From positions 186,001 through 250,000 of the forward strand of contig CBDBDS010000002.1 in assembly GCA_965203985.1 (NCBI GenBank): a DNA stretch of 64,000 nt, written 5' to 3'. The notes beneath the pieces are model-generated. The model saw nothing but the letters and a program-made list of their open reading frames with translations. It did no database searches and was not told where the DNA came from. Below are positions 24,224 to 32,814 of the stretch, piece after piece. Every line of letters begins with the position of its first letter. Within the stretch, counting starts at the first letter, position 1. Source of the stretch: Bin87 sp965203985. Its GTDB lineage: Bacteria; Chloroflexota; Dehalococcoidia; Lucifugimonadales; UBA3495. The translations under genes and the position numbers were made by a program.

Positions 24224-25792
24224 TTGTCCACACCAGAAGAAGCATTCACCGACCCGGGTTTGGAAAACCTGCTCCGGCTGCAAGACCAGGCCGCGCTCGG
24301 CGGCGGCCAACGTCGCATCGACCAGCAGCACCAGCGGGGCAAGATGACCGCCCGGGAGCGGTTGGAAACCCTGATGGACGACGGCACGTTCACCGAGATT
24401 GACCGTTTCGTCACCCACCGCACCACCGACTTCGGACTGGCGGACCGCACCTTCCTCGGCGACGCCGTGGTCACCGGCTACGGCAACATCGACGGCCGCC
24501 AGGTCTTCGCCTACGCGCAGGACTTCACGGTCTTCGGCGGGTCACTTTCGGAGGTGGTGGGCCAGAAGATCTGCAAGGTCATGGATCTGGCCGCCAAAAC
24601 CGGCTGTCCCATGATTGGCATCTGCGACTCCGGCGGCGCCCGCATCCAGGAAGGGGCGTTGAGCCTGGCCGCCTACGGCGACATCTTCCTGCGCAACACC
24701 ATGTTCTCCGGCGTGGTGCCGCAGATCTCGGTCATCATGGGCCCTTCCGCCGGCGGCGCGGTTTACTCGCCGGCCATCACCGACTTTATCTTCATGGTGC
24801 GGGGAACCGGCCAGATGTACATCACCGGCCCCGACGTGGTGCGCGCGGTCACCGGCGAAGACGTGACCCACGAACAGCTTGGCGGCGCTGACGCCCACGC
24901 GGCCCGCAGCGGCGTGGCGCACTTCGTTTCCGATTCCGAGGAGGAGTGCCTCGAGGAACTGCGCCGTCTGATCTCGTTCCTGCCGCTGAACAACCTGGAC
25001 GACCCTCCCGGCTACCGCTCGGGAGACCCCGTTGACCGCGCTGACGAAGTGTTGCGCAGCATAGTGCCGGACGAGCCCAACCGGCCGTACGACATTCGAG
25101 AGATCATCTACCACATCGTCGACGACGAGGACTTCATGGAAGTCCAGGCCGGCTACGCGCCCAATGTTGTAGTCGGTTTCGCCAGGATGGCTGGCCGCAC
25201 CGTGGGTCTGGTCGGCAACCAGCCGGCATACCTGGCCGGCGTGCTGGACATCAACGCGTCGGCCAAAGCGGCCCGGTTCGTGCGATTCTGCGATTGCTTC
25301 AACGTGCCGCTGGTGACGCTGGTAGACGTGCCGGGCTTCATGCCGGGCACCGAGCAGGAGTACGGCGGCATCATCCGCCACGGCGCCAAGCTGATCTACG
25401 CGTACGCGGAAGCCACCGTGCCCAAAGTGGCGCTGATCACCCGCAAGGCCTACGGCGGCGCGTACATTGTCATGAGCAGCAAGCACCTGCGCTCGGACGT
25501 GAACCTCGCCTGGCCCAGCGCCGAGATCGCCGTCATGGGTCCGGACGGCGCGGTGAACATCATCTACCGCGAAGAGATCAGCAGCGCCGACGACCCGGAC
25601 GCCCGCCGCGCCGAGCTCATCGCCGACTACCAGGAACGATTCACTAACCCCTACGTCGCCGCCAACCGCGGCTACCTGGACGACGTAATCGATCCCGCGT
25701 CCACCCGGGCCACCGTCATCCGCGCCCTGGAAATGCTGCAAAACAAGCGGGACACCCTGCCGGCCAAGAAACACGGCAACATACCGTTATAA
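24224..25792 (+). CDS. Acyl-CoA carboxylase carboxyltransferase (beta) subunit
   Basis: 522 aa biotin-dependent carboxyltransferase of the propionyl/methylcrotonyl/acetyl-CoA carboxylase type. Both crotonase-like halves are present: KMTARERLETLMDDGTF, DSGGARIQEG and GPSAGGAVYSPA in the N half; LVDVPGFMPGTEQEYGGIIRHGAKL and AYGGAYIVMSS in the C half. I start at a TTG (24224) with GGAGG 6 nt upstream; it begins STPEEAFTDPGLENLLRLQDQA. Combined with the B12 mutase genes at 49.6-52.2 kb it suggests a propionyl-CoA/methylmalonyl-CoA route, but the alpha (biotin) subunit is not in the window. Confidence 0.92.
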   Translation: MSTPEEAFTDPGLENLLRLQDQAALGGGQRRIDQQHQRGKMTARERLETLMDDGTFTEIDRFVTHRTTDFGLADRTFLGDAVVTGYGNIDGRQVFAYAQDFTVFGGSLSEVVGQKICKVMDLAAKTGCPMIGICDSGGARIQEGALSLAAYGDIFLRNTMFSGVVPQISVIMGPSAGGAVYSPAITDFIFMVRGTGQMYITGPDVVRAVTGEDVTHEQLGGADAHAARSGVAHFVSDSEEECLEELRRLISFLPLNNLDDPPGYRSGDPVDRADEVLRSIVPDEPNRPYDIREIIYHIVDDEDFMEVQAGYAPNVVVGFARMAGRTVGLVGNQPAYLAGVLDINASAKAARFVRFCDCFNVPLVTLVDVPGFMPGTEQEYGGIIRHGAKLIYAYAEATVPKVALITRKAYGGAYIVMSSKHLRSDVNLAWPSAEIAVMGPDGAVNIIYREEISSADDPDARRAELIADYQERFTNPYVAANRGYLDDVIDPASTRATVIRALEMLQNKRDTLPAKKHGNIPL

Positions 25793-25793
25793 T
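25788..25793 (+). promoter_or_regulatory. -10 box overlapping the carboxylase stop
   Basis: TATAAT overlaps the carboxylase stop codon. The predicted start (about 25800) is within a few bases of the next ATG at 25803, so that message would be nearly leaderless. Confidence 0.4.
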
Positions 25794-25802
25794 AGTGCCA
25801 GG

Positions 25803-26243
25803 ATGGGGCAGGCGCAAAACGAACGTGCCGGGTGGATTGGCATACTCAGCATACCACCCCGACGGGCTGGGCAAGCGTTTGTGTCATTCTATGCTGCGAT
25901 AGCATCGGCTATCGCGGTTGACGTACTGTTGATTACCCACAATCACCGGCCGGAAACGTGGCAACTGACCGCGGAGATGGTCTTTGACGACGGCGGCCAA
26001 ATCGTGGCTTGGGCGCTGTCGGCGACTTGGCCGATTATGGAGGCAATGAGAATGGTACTGGCATCAATATGGCGAGACCGGATTAGACGCCAAGCCCGCG
26101 AAGAAGGCATCGCAATTGGCGAAGAGCGCAGCAACCAGCGGTGGCGGGAATGGGTTCAGCACCGGGACCAAGCCGAGGCGCGGGGTGAACCTTTTACCGA
26201 ACCGATGCCGGACGAGGACAGTAGCCAGAAGCAATCGTGCTAG
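25803..26243 (+). CDS. Small membrane protein of unknown function with charged tail
   Basis: 146 aa. Two hydrophobic stretches, about residues 24-44 (AFVSFYAAIASAIAVDVLLIT) and 66-86 (IVAWALSATWPIMEAMRMVLA), are followed by a strongly charged, probably helical tail (RDRIRRQAREEGIAIGEERSNQRWREW...) ending acidic. No family recognised. The ATG lies 10 nt after a TATAAT box, so it is likely leaderless. It sits between the carboxylase and the LLM oxidoreductase. Confidence 0.6.
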   Translation: MGQAQNERAGWIGILSIPPRRAGQAFVSFYAAIASAIAVDVLLITHNHRPETWQLTAEMVFDDGGQIVAWALSATWPIMEAMRMVLASIWRDRIRRQAREEGIAIGEERSNQRWREWVQHRDQAEARGEPFTEPMPDEDSSQKQSC

Positions 26244-26278
26244 GACGCATCAACGCACGCCGCCCCGGGAGTAGTCAA

Positions 26279-27295
26279 ATGCAGTTCGGCGTCTTCTATC
26301 AAATCCCCTGCAGCGAGGGCCAAACTCCCGCCGACCGTTACGCGGACGTGATGGCGCAGGTGCAATTGGCCGACCAACTGGGCTACGACATGGCATGGCT
26401 GGCCGAACTGCATTTCGCCCGCAGCTTTTCGGTCATGCCGGCGCCGCTGCTAATGGCGTCGGCGTTGTCGCAAACCACCGAGCGGATCATGCTCGGTACC
26501 GCGGTCAACCTGCTGCCCTTGCATCACCCTCTGCGGATCGCTGAAGAGGTGGCGACCCTGGACGTGCTGTCGGGCGGGCGGGCCGTTTTCGGCATCGGGC
26601 GTGGCTCCAATCCCAACCACTACCGAGGCTACGGCATCCCCATCGAAGAGCGCAACGACCGGTTCGTCGAAGGGCTGGACTTGGCTCTGCGGGCGTGGAA
26701 AGAGGATGAACTGGACTACGACGGCCAGTTCTACCAGGCCCACGGCATCCGATTGGAGCCGAAGCCGATCCAGCAACCGCACCCGCCGGTGTACGTCGCG
26801 TCCAACGGCGCCGACACCTTCCCACTGGTGGGCGCCCTCGGTCACAGCATCCTCGTGACCCCACTGATCATTACGGTGCAGGGCGTGAACGATGGGCTGG
26901 CGAGCTACCGCGATACGCTGGTCAAACACGGACATGATCCGTCGGCGGTGAAGGTGGTGGTAAACGTGCCCGTGTACGTCGGGGAAACGCAGGAAGAGGC
27001 CAAAGCCGGATTCGCGCCAACGGTGAACAACTACCTGGGAACCCTCCGCAGCATGCAGAACAATTCGCGGGGCTCCGGCCGGGCTTTCCAGATCGGCTAT
27101 GACGACCTGTACAACGAATTGGGCGCGATCGGAACCCCTGAGCAGGTTACCGAACGGCTGGCCTACTTCAGAGAGCTTTACGATCCCCAAGAGATCATGT
27201 GCTGGTTCAACATCGGCGGCATGCTGACCAACGAGGAGGTCGGGCGGTCAATGCGGCTGTTCGCCGACGAGGTGATGCCGCACTTCCAGGATTGA
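26279..27295 (+). CDS. LLM-class (luciferase-like) flavin-dependent oxidoreductase
   Basis: 338 aa TIM-barrel flavoprotein. The N-terminus MQFGVFYQIPCSEGQTPADRY...QVQLADQLGYDMAWLAELHF is the bacterial-luciferase pattern, followed by RIMLGTAVNLLPLHHPLRIAEEVATLDVLSGGRAVFGIGRG. It would use FMN or F420 to oxidise an aldehyde, alkane or similar substrate. The ATG at 26279 has GGGAG nearby; longer upstream reading frames lack support. Its TGA overlaps the rarA ATG, so the two are co-translated. Confidence 0.88.
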   Translation: MQFGVFYQIPCSEGQTPADRYADVMAQVQLADQLGYDMAWLAELHFARSFSVMPAPLLMASALSQTTERIMLGTAVNLLPLHHPLRIAEEVATLDVLSGGRAVFGIGRGSNPNHYRGYGIPIEERNDRFVEGLDLALRAWKEDELDYDGQFYQAHGIRLEPKPIQQPHPPVYVASNGADTFPLVGALGHSILVTPLIITVQGVNDGLASYRDTLVKHGHDPSAVKVVVNVPVYVGETQEEAKAGFAPTVNNYLGTLRSMQNNSRGSGRAFQIGYDDLYNELGAIGTPEQVTERLAYFRELYDPQEIMCWFNIGGMLTNEEVGRSMRLFADEVMPHFQD

Positions 27296-28644
27296 TGATG
27301 ACAGGCCGGCCAAACGCCAGCGGGCTGTTCGAGCACGGGCGCGAGCAATTGGCCCGGGAAACGGCCCCGCTGGCAGAGCGGATGCGACCCGCTACCTTCG
27401 ATGAATTCGTGGGGCAGGAGCATATCCTTGGCGAAGACCGGGTCCTCCGCCGTGCCATCGAAATCGACCGGGTGCCATCCATCCTGTTCTGGGGACCTCC
27501 GGGCTCGGGCAAGACCACGCTGGCGCGCCTGATCGCCACCGTTACTCGCGCCTACTTCGAACCCGTCAGTGCCGTGTCCGCCGGAGTGGCCGATCTGCGC
27601 AAGGCGGTGGCCGGAGCCCGGGAACGCCAGGCCCTCTACCAGCAGTCCACGATCCTGTTCGTCGACGAGATCCACCGCTTCAACAAGGCGCAGCAGGACG
27701 TGATCCTGCCCCACGTTGAAGATGGAACGGTTACCTTCATCGGCGCCACCACCGAGAATCCGTCGTTCGAAGTCAACGCTCCGCTGCTCTCCCGTTGCCG
27801 CGTGTTCACTCTGAACGCGCTGGATGACGACGCGGTGAGCGTCATCATCACCCGGGCGCTACAAGATGAAGGTCGCGGCCTGGCGACCCTCGCGCCGCAA
27901 CTGGAACCGGACGCCCTGGACCACCTGGTCAACATCGCCAACGGCGATGCGCGGGTGGCGTTGAACGCGCTGGAGATGGCCGTGGTCGCCGCAGCGCTGG
28001 ACGCGGCCGGCCAGCGCCGCGTCACCCTAGACGGCATCGCCGATGCCCTGCAACGCCGCACCCCACAATACGACAAGGCCGGCGACAGCCATTACGACAC
28101 GATCTCCGCCTTCATCAAGTCGGTCCGCGGCTCATCCCCAGACGGCGCCCTCTACTGGCTCGCACGCATGCTGGAGGCGGGAGAAGACCCCATGTTCATC
28201 GCCCGCCGGCTGGTGATCCTGGCCGCCGAGGACATCGGCCTCGCCAACCCCGGCGCGTTGCCCGTGGCGGTGGCGGCGCAGCAGGCCGTGCACTTCATCG
28301 GTCTGCCCGAGGGTCGCATCCCCCTGGCCGAGGCAACGGTTTATCTGGCGACGTCTCCCAAGAGCAACGCGGCGTACCTGGCGCTGGAGCGCGCGCTGGA
28401 CGACGTGCGCAGCCGTCCTCACGAACCTGTTCCGCTCCACCTGCGCAACGCCGTGACCGGACTGACGCGCGGCATGGGATACGGCGCGGGCTACAAGTAC
28501 AGCCACGACTATGAGGGCCATTTCGAGGCGCAAGAATACCTGCCGCCGGAGTTGTCTGACCGTAAGTACTACGAACCCTCGGACCAGGGTTCCGAAGCCG
28601 CCATCGCCGAACGGCTGCGCCGGTGGTGGGGCGACGCCCAATAG
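27295..28644 (+). CDS. rarA: Replication-associated recombination protein A (RarA/MgsA)
   Basis: 449 aa AAA+ ATPase acting at stalled replication forks. It opens with ETAPLAERMRPATFDEFVGQEHILG, then Walker A GPPGSGKTT (67-75), Walker B ILFVDEIHRF, sensor FIGATTENPSFEVN and the Arg-finger region LLSRCRVF. The C-terminal MgsA domain (YDKAGDSHYDTISAFIKSVRGSSPDGALYWLARMLEAGEDP) is complete. The start overlaps the LLM stop (TGATG), with a second ATG at 27298. Confidence 0.95.
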   Translation: MMTGRPNASGLFEHGREQLARETAPLAERMRPATFDEFVGQEHILGEDRVLRRAIEIDRVPSILFWGPPGSGKTTLARLIATVTRAYFEPVSAVSAGVADLRKAVAGARERQALYQQSTILFVDEIHRFNKAQQDVILPHVEDGTVTFIGATTENPSFEVNAPLLSRCRVFTLNALDDDAVSVIITRALQDEGRGLATLAPQLEPDALDHLVNIANGDARVALNALEMAVVAAALDAAGQRRVTLDGIADALQRRTPQYDKAGDSHYDTISAFIKSVRGSSPDGALYWLARMLEAGEDPMFIARRLVILAAEDIGLANPGALPVAVAAQQAVHFIGLPEGRIPLAEATVYLATSPKSNAAYLALERALDDVRSRPHEPVPLHLRNAVTGLTRGMGYGAGYKYSHDYEGHFEAQEYLPPELSDRKYYEPSDQGSEAAIAERLRRWWGDAQ

Positions 28645-28714
28645 ATGCCAAGCCGGCTACGCGTGAGCCTGGGTCTGAAACTGGTGGGATCGGAATGGAC
28701 GGCCCGCTTGGGGA

Positions 28715-29644
28715 TCAGGGCGACGTATATACGTGCAGCAACTGGGATACCGATTGGTTCGGGCGCAGCTTCCGGTCGATGACGGCCCTCACCTGCCAGC
28801 CGACGAAGGTGTGGTTGGCCAACACCGAGGGCATCAAGGGGTCGGGCACTGTGAGCCGGAAAGCCCAGTCGGTTTCCTCGTCGGCGGCCAGGATCGCTGG
28901 ACGCTGCAGCACCTCGCTGTGCTCGATAACCCGCGCCTGCTTGCTCCCCGAGCGTTCCCACCGCATCAGCTCGACGCGCAGTTCGCGCGCCTTTATCGCC
29001 CTTCGGGCGGCAATCGAGACGCTGCCCGTTACGGTTCCGCCGTTGGCTGCGTTCGCCGAGTCCAGCGACAGGCCCATTGTGACGTTGCGAAAGGACCTGC
29101 TGGCCGGCAGCTCATCGAGTAGCGGCAACCCGTCCATCGGGTCAACATCGGATCGGCTGAACACCACCAGTTCCTGCTGGCACTGGGCCGCCCGGCCCCG
29201 GGCTATATTCGCCAGCCATCCGTCATTCGTCGGCAACCAGTCGGCCCGGGTCAAGATCGTCGCCGACAACTCCCATGAGATGCGAGCGTACTTGCCCTTC
29301 ACGGTGGGCGGCGCCGCGTCCGGCAGGCGCAGGCGTACCGGGTAGCGTTGCGGCACCCCGCCTTCCATCGTCACGTCTTCCGCGAATATCTCGTCAATAT
29401 GCGCGGGTCCGCCGGGATTCCGCCGACCGCGTCCGCTGGGCAGTATCATCTGCGGCACCGCGTCGCGTGCCGAATCCACCCGCATCAGTTCAATCCGCGA
29501 CAACCGGAGTACCCCCAACGCCGCCTGGAACGAAAGATGAGGGGTTACGAGGACCTCCGCATCTATGGCGTCCCCGGCGTACAGCGGGCGTGAGTCGATA
29601 GCTACGCTGATATCGGCGGTGGGCGATGCGGATTGCCGGAGCAT
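28715..29644 (-). CDS. Arrestin-like (Spo0M-type) beta-sandwich protein
   Basis: 309 aa with no signal peptide or transmembrane segment. It appears to hold two arrestin-like beta-sandwich domains. The first has SVAIDSRPLYAGDAIDAEVLVTP and later GKYARISWELSATILTRADW. The second has GGTVTGSVSIAARRAIKARELRVELMRWE and WAFRLTVPDPLMPSVLANHTFVGWQVRAVID. That order (gain-of-domain, charged edge strand, IxWxLxA strand) is the arrestin/Spo0M pattern. A scaffolding or trafficking role is typical of the fold but unproven. No ribosome binding site marks the ATG, so the start is uncertain. It is convergent with rarA. Confidence 0.6.
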   Translation of the reverse strand: MLRQSASPTADISVAIDSRPLYAGDAIDAEVLVTPHLSFQAALGVLRLSRIELMRVDSARDAVPQMILPSGRGRRNPGGPAHIDEIFAEDVTMEGGVPQRYPVRLRLPDAAPPTVKGKYARISWELSATILTRADWLPTNDGWLANIARGRAAQCQQELVVFSRSDVDPMDGLPLLDELPASRSFRNVTMGLSLDSANAANGGTVTGSVSIAARRAIKARELRVELMRWERSGSKQARVIEHSEVLQRPAILAADEETDWAFRLTVPDPLMPSVLANHTFVGWQVRAVIDRKLRPNQSVSQLLHVYTSP

Positions 29645-29700
29645 GAGGCATCGAGCAGCTCAATCGTCGACTATCGACGTGAACCGGCGTCCCTCCGGTC

Positions 29701-30291
29701 TCACGCAGCGCGAATCGCCGCGACCGCCTCGTCAGCCGACACGATGTCCGCCTGACGGTTCAGGATCCGGGCGATTAGAAAATCGTGCACGTCAGGTTCG
29801 CTGTCGGCGCAGCAGTCCTCGACGATGTACAGCCGATAGTCTCGGTCCGCGGCAAACCGGGTGGTGGACAGCACCACGCCGCTGGTCGCGTAGCCCAGCA
29901 GGATGATGGTGTCGATATTGTTCCCGGTCAGCGCCACGTCCAGACCGGTGCCAAACAAGGCGTTGACCCGATGCTTGCCCACCACCACTTCGTCGTCCCG
30001 GGGACGCACCTCGGGATGGATCAGCGACACCGGATCAAACACCGCTGGCTGACCCGAGGCCTTGCGCGCGCTGAACGTCTTGTTGCGCGGGCTGATCTCC
30101 GGGTACCCGGGCCGAAACACCGTGGCGCAATAGCAGACCATCAGGCCGGCCTCGCGAGCGGCGGCTTGCAGACCCACCGTTCGCTCTACCACCCCTCGCT
30201 CGACAGCGTGGGGCAGGTTGCCCATCGCCTCGGCGTAGAAATCGGCGATGAGCAGCGCGGTGGTCTCGCGGTTGATTGCGAATTCAGACAT
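29701..30291 (-). CDS. Isochorismatase-like protein lacking the catalytic Cys
   Basis: 196 aa isochorismatase/cysteine-hydrolase fold: ETTALLIADFYAEAM (catalytic Asp), VVGKHRVNALFGTGLD (catalytic Lys), then GYATSGVVLSTTRFAADRDYRLYIVEDCCAD. At the position where amidase members have Cys (TxxCVxxT) this protein has Val. It therefore either uses an isochorismatase-like mechanism without Cys, or is not a hydrolase. Its ATG is 8 nt after the threonine aldolase stop, indicating an operon. Confidence 0.75.
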   Translation of the reverse strand: MSEFAINRETTALLIADFYAEAMGNLPHAVERGVVERTVGLQAAAREAGLMVCYCATVFRPGYPEISPRNKTFSARKASGQPAVFDPVSLIHPEVRPRDDEVVVGKHRVNALFGTGLDVALTGNNIDTIILLGYATSGVVLSTTRFAADRDYRLYIVEDCCADSEPDVHDFLIARILNRQADIVSADEAVAAIRAA

Positions 30292-30299
30292 GCGAAAAC

Positions 30300-31358
30300 C
30301 TAAGTGGCGGCAGCCAGGCGGCGCACGGTCCCGTTGACCCGCGACAACGCCTCGTCCACGTCCGCCGATGAGATGTGCCGGTGCGTGACCATGCGCAGCG
30401 ACTGCTCGCGGCTGTGGCTGACCAGCACCCCGTCTTCGCGCAACGCCGCGATCACCTCGCGGGCCTCGCCGACCTTATCCCGATCCACCTCGAAAATGAC
30501 GATGTTGGTGTGGATGCTGTCGGGGTCCACGGTCAGCCCATCGATGTCGGCAAGACCGGCCGCCAGGCGGCGCGCGTTGGCGTGGTCGTCGGCCAACCGC
30601 TCAACCATCGTATCCAGGGCCACGAGGCCGGCCGCGGCCAGCACACCGGCCTGCCGCATACCGCCGCCCACCATCTTGCGCCACTTGCGCGCCCGCGTGA
30701 TGAACTCCTGGGAGCCGCACAGCACCGAACCCACCGGACACGACAGTGCCTTGGAGAGGCAGAAGCTCACGTCGTCCACGTCCTTGGTCAACTCCGAAAC
30801 CGGCACCTCCAGGGCCACCGCTGCGTTGAAAATCCGCGCCCCGTCCAGGTGTACTGCCGCTCCGGCGGCGTGGGCGACCTCAACCACCTCCCTGGTGTCC
30901 TGCGGAGTCATCACGCCGCCGCTGCAACGATTGTGCGTGTTCTCCAGGCAGACCAGCGTTGTGGCCGGAACGTGGATGTTGGAGGCGTCACGGATGGCGC
31001 CCGCCACCGATCCCGCTGAGATCCGACCGTTGGTCTCATTGGGGACCAACCGGACCTGCGCGCCGGACAACGCCGTCGGCCCCCCAGACTCGTTCCAGAA
31101 CATGTGGGCTTCCTGGCCCATGATCATTTCGTCGCCGCGGCTGCACCAGGTCAGGGCGGCGATCAGGTTGCTCATCGTGCCGCTGGCGGTGAGCAGGCCG
31201 GCTTCTTGGCCCAACATTTCCGCGGCGCGTTCCTGCAGCGCATTGATCGAGGGATCCTCCCCGAACACGTCGTCGCCCACCTCGGCTTCGGCCATCGCCC
31301 GGCGCATCTCGTCGGTGGGGTGGGTAATGGTGTCGCTGCGCAGGTCGATCACAGCCAT
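30300..31358 (-). CDS. Low-specificity threonine aldolase (beta-eliminating lyase family)
   Basis: 352 aa PLP enzyme splitting threonine or allo-threonine to glycine and acetaldehyde. It begins VIDLRSDTITHPTDEMRRAMAEAEVGDDVFGEDPSINALQE, diagnostic of the family. The PLP Lys is in DVSFCLSKALSCPVGSVLCG and the glycine-rich HLDGARIFNAAVA holds the PLP Asp. I start at ATG 31358 because AGGAGG lies 9 nt upstream. A TGCTAGAAT extended -10 is at 31417-31425. Confidence 0.92.
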   Translation of the reverse strand: MAVIDLRSDTITHPTDEMRRAMAEAEVGDDVFGEDPSINALQERAAEMLGQEAGLLTASGTMSNLIAALTWCSRGDEMIMGQEAHMFWNESGGPTALSGAQVRLVPNETNGRISAGSVAGAIRDASNIHVPATTLVCLENTHNRCSGGVMTPQDTREVVEVAHAAGAAVHLDGARIFNAAVALEVPVSELTKDVDDVSFCLSKALSCPVGSVLCGSQEFITRARKWRKMVGGGMRQAGVLAAAGLVALDTMVERLADDHANARRLAAGLADIDGLTVDPDSIHTNIVIFEVDRDKVGEAREVIAALREDGVLVSHSREQSLRMVTHRHISSADVDEALSRVNGTVRRLAAAT

Positions 31359-31416
31359 GAAGCCTCCTGAATCGGTGGGAATCCTGGTTTGGACCCGAGA
31401 ATCTCGGGCCGGCGCC

Positions 31417-31425
31417 ATTCTAGCA
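31417..31425 (-). promoter_or_regulatory. Extended -10 (TGCTAGAAT) of the threonine aldolase gene
   Basis: TAGAAT on the minus strand (31422-31417) preceded by GTGC. The expected start near 31410 gives a 52-nt leader with AGGAGG. Confidence 0.5.
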
Positions 31426-31467
31426 CAATGGACAATGAAACCCGCCGGGTCATCCGTGCCTGTAACC

Positions 31468-31476
31468 TGCTATGAT
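31468..31476 (+). promoter_or_regulatory. Extended -10 (TGCTATGAT) of the alpha/beta hydrolase gene
   Basis: TGC precedes TATGAT (31471-31476), giving a start near 31483 and a 39-nt leader with GGAGG. Confidence 0.5.
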
Positions 31477-31521
31477 GTTTCAACAGACAGGACCAGCACA
31501 AACCCGGCCGGAGGCGGCAAC

Positions 31522-32166
31522 ATGCGACAGAGCGCGGTCAGTTTCATAGCGAAAGGGATGACCTTCGAGGGCATCATCGCTTTGCCGGACGGCGAAGGCC
31601 CGTTTCCCGGCGTGGTGATGTGCCACCCCCATCCACTGCACGGCGGCAGCATGGACAATAACGTGGTGGTAGCCGTGACCTTCGGCCTGGCCGACGCCGG
31701 CATCGCCTCGTTGCGCTTCAACTTCCGCGGCGTCGGCAACAGCCAGGGACAGCACGCCCAGGGCGAGAAGGAACACGAGGAAACCCTGGTGGCCATGGAC
31801 TTCCTGGGCGCACTTCCCGATGTCAACGACGACCGGATCGGACTCGGCGGCTATTCGTTCAGCACGCGGGTGATTTGCTCGCACAAGCAGTTGTACAAAA
31901 AGCCCCGGGCCATCGCGCTGGTTGCGCCGTCCCTGGAGGCCATAACCGACAGCCCGCTGCAGAAGGACAAGACGCCGCGCATGATCATCACCGGCGACCG
32001 CGACCGTCTGGTCAACTCCGACGGCGTCGACGCGCAACTGGGCAAGTTCGACCCTCCCGCCGATTATCACGTGGTGGCCGGCGCAGACCACTTCTGGGTG
32101 GGCCAGGAGCATCAGATGGCCGAAAAGGTGGTGCAATTCTTCGTGAGCCATCTGGCCACGCCGTAG
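31522..32166 (+). CDS. Alpha/beta hydrolase, dienelactone-hydrolase-like
   Basis: 214 aa, COG2945-type alpha/beta hydrolase. The strand-loop VVMCHPHPLHGGSMDNNVV and SLRFNFRGVGNSQGQH are typical. The nucleophile elbow is GGYSFSTRVI, so the usual GxSxG is GxSxS. The acid is in ITGDRDRLV and the catalytic His in VAGADHFWVG. GGAGG precedes ATG 31522. lspA starts 3 nt after its stop, so they share a message. The substrate is unknown. Confidence 0.85.
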   Translation: MRQSAVSFIAKGMTFEGIIALPDGEGPFPGVVMCHPHPLHGGSMDNNVVVAVTFGLADAGIASLRFNFRGVGNSQGQHAQGEKEHEETLVAMDFLGALPDVNDDRIGLGGYSFSTRVICSHKQLYKKPRAIALVAPSLEAITDSPLQKDKTPRMIITGDRDRLVNSDGVDAQLGKFDPPADYHVVAGADHFWVGQEHQMAEKVVQFFVSHLATP

Positions 32167-32169
32167 TCT

Positions 32170-32796
32170 ATGTCCCGGCCGCGGAGAGATCGCACTCCGA
32201 TCTATCGGGATTGGACCCTGCTGCAACTGGCGGCGTTGGCTCTCGCGCTGGACCAGCTTACCAAGTTCGTGGTGCGCCAAACCCTGGAGTGGCATCACTC
32301 CTGGCCGGCCTACGGTTTCTTCCGCTTCACCCACGTACAGAACACCGGTAGCGCCTTTGGACTGTTCCAGGGCAACAACATTCCGCTGCTGATCGTCTCA
32401 CTGGTCGGCATCGCGGTACTGGCATACATCTACCGTACCCAGGAACGGCCCGGTATCCTGATGCGGGTGAGCATCGCGCTGATGCTTGGCGGGGCGCTGG
32501 GCAACCTTGTGGACCGCATCTGGCAGGGTCACGTGACCGATTTCATCGACATCGGACCGTGGCCGGTGTTCAACCTCGCCGACTCGTCAATAGTCGTCGG
32601 CCTGGCCATCATGGCGTGGGTGTTGGTGATGAACCGGGACCAGGCGCCTGCGGTCGAACCCGACGGCCCGACGGCCTACTCCGCCTGCCCGATCTGCGAT
32701 GGTGCGATGATCAGCCTGCCCAACGGCGCCCGTTGCGCCGACTGCGGCGTCCGCGAGCGCTTCGTGGCTTATCAGAAGCAGGATTTGCCGGATTAG
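32170..32796 (+). CDS. lspA: Lipoprotein signal peptidase with C-terminal zinc ribbon
   Basis: 208 aa. Residues 1-160 are signal peptidase II: four helices and the two catalytic Asp in GNLVDRIWQGHVTDFID and VFNLADSSIV. It cleaves prolipoproteins such as those at 3.0, 18.8 and 62.8 kb. The last 48 residues are unusual: CPICDGAMISLPNGARCADC is a CxxC...CxxC zinc-ribbon motif after the last helix, predicted in the cytoplasm. The final residues YQKQDLPD and the stop are encoded by the dispersed AGAAGCAGGATTT repeat. Confidence 0.92.
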   Translation: MSRPRRDRTPIYRDWTLLQLAALALALDQLTKFVVRQTLEWHHSWPAYGFFRFTHVQNTGSAFGLFQGNNIPLLIVSLVGIAVLAYIYRTQERPGILMRVSIALMLGGALGNLVDRIWQGHVTDFIDIGPWPVFNLADSSIVVGLAIMAWVLVMNRDQAPAVEPDGPTAYSACPICDGAMISLPNGARCADCGVRERFVAYQKQDLPD

Positions 32797-32814
32797 AGGA
32801 TTTTCAAGATTGGG
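32772..32814 (+). repeat. Dispersed AGAAGCAGGATTT repeat overlapping the lspA end
   Basis: Same family as 5455-5495 and 5519-5558: AGAAGCAGGATTT at 32774-32786, then GGATTAGAGG and TTTTCAAGATTGG. It contains the lspA stop and the TTG proposed as the start of the next gene. Confidence 0.7.

Noticed and set aside
24093..24245. Extra 51 N-terminal codons on dihydropteroate synthase
   Set aside because: The ATG at 24134 is inside a TATAAT box and the still longer frame lies upstream of it. The TTG at 24092 has GGAGG.
30304..31521. Long N-terminal extension of the alpha/beta hydrolase frame
   Set aside because: The upstream 406 codons lie antisense to the threonine aldolase. The hydrolase starts at ATG 31522 after GGAGG.
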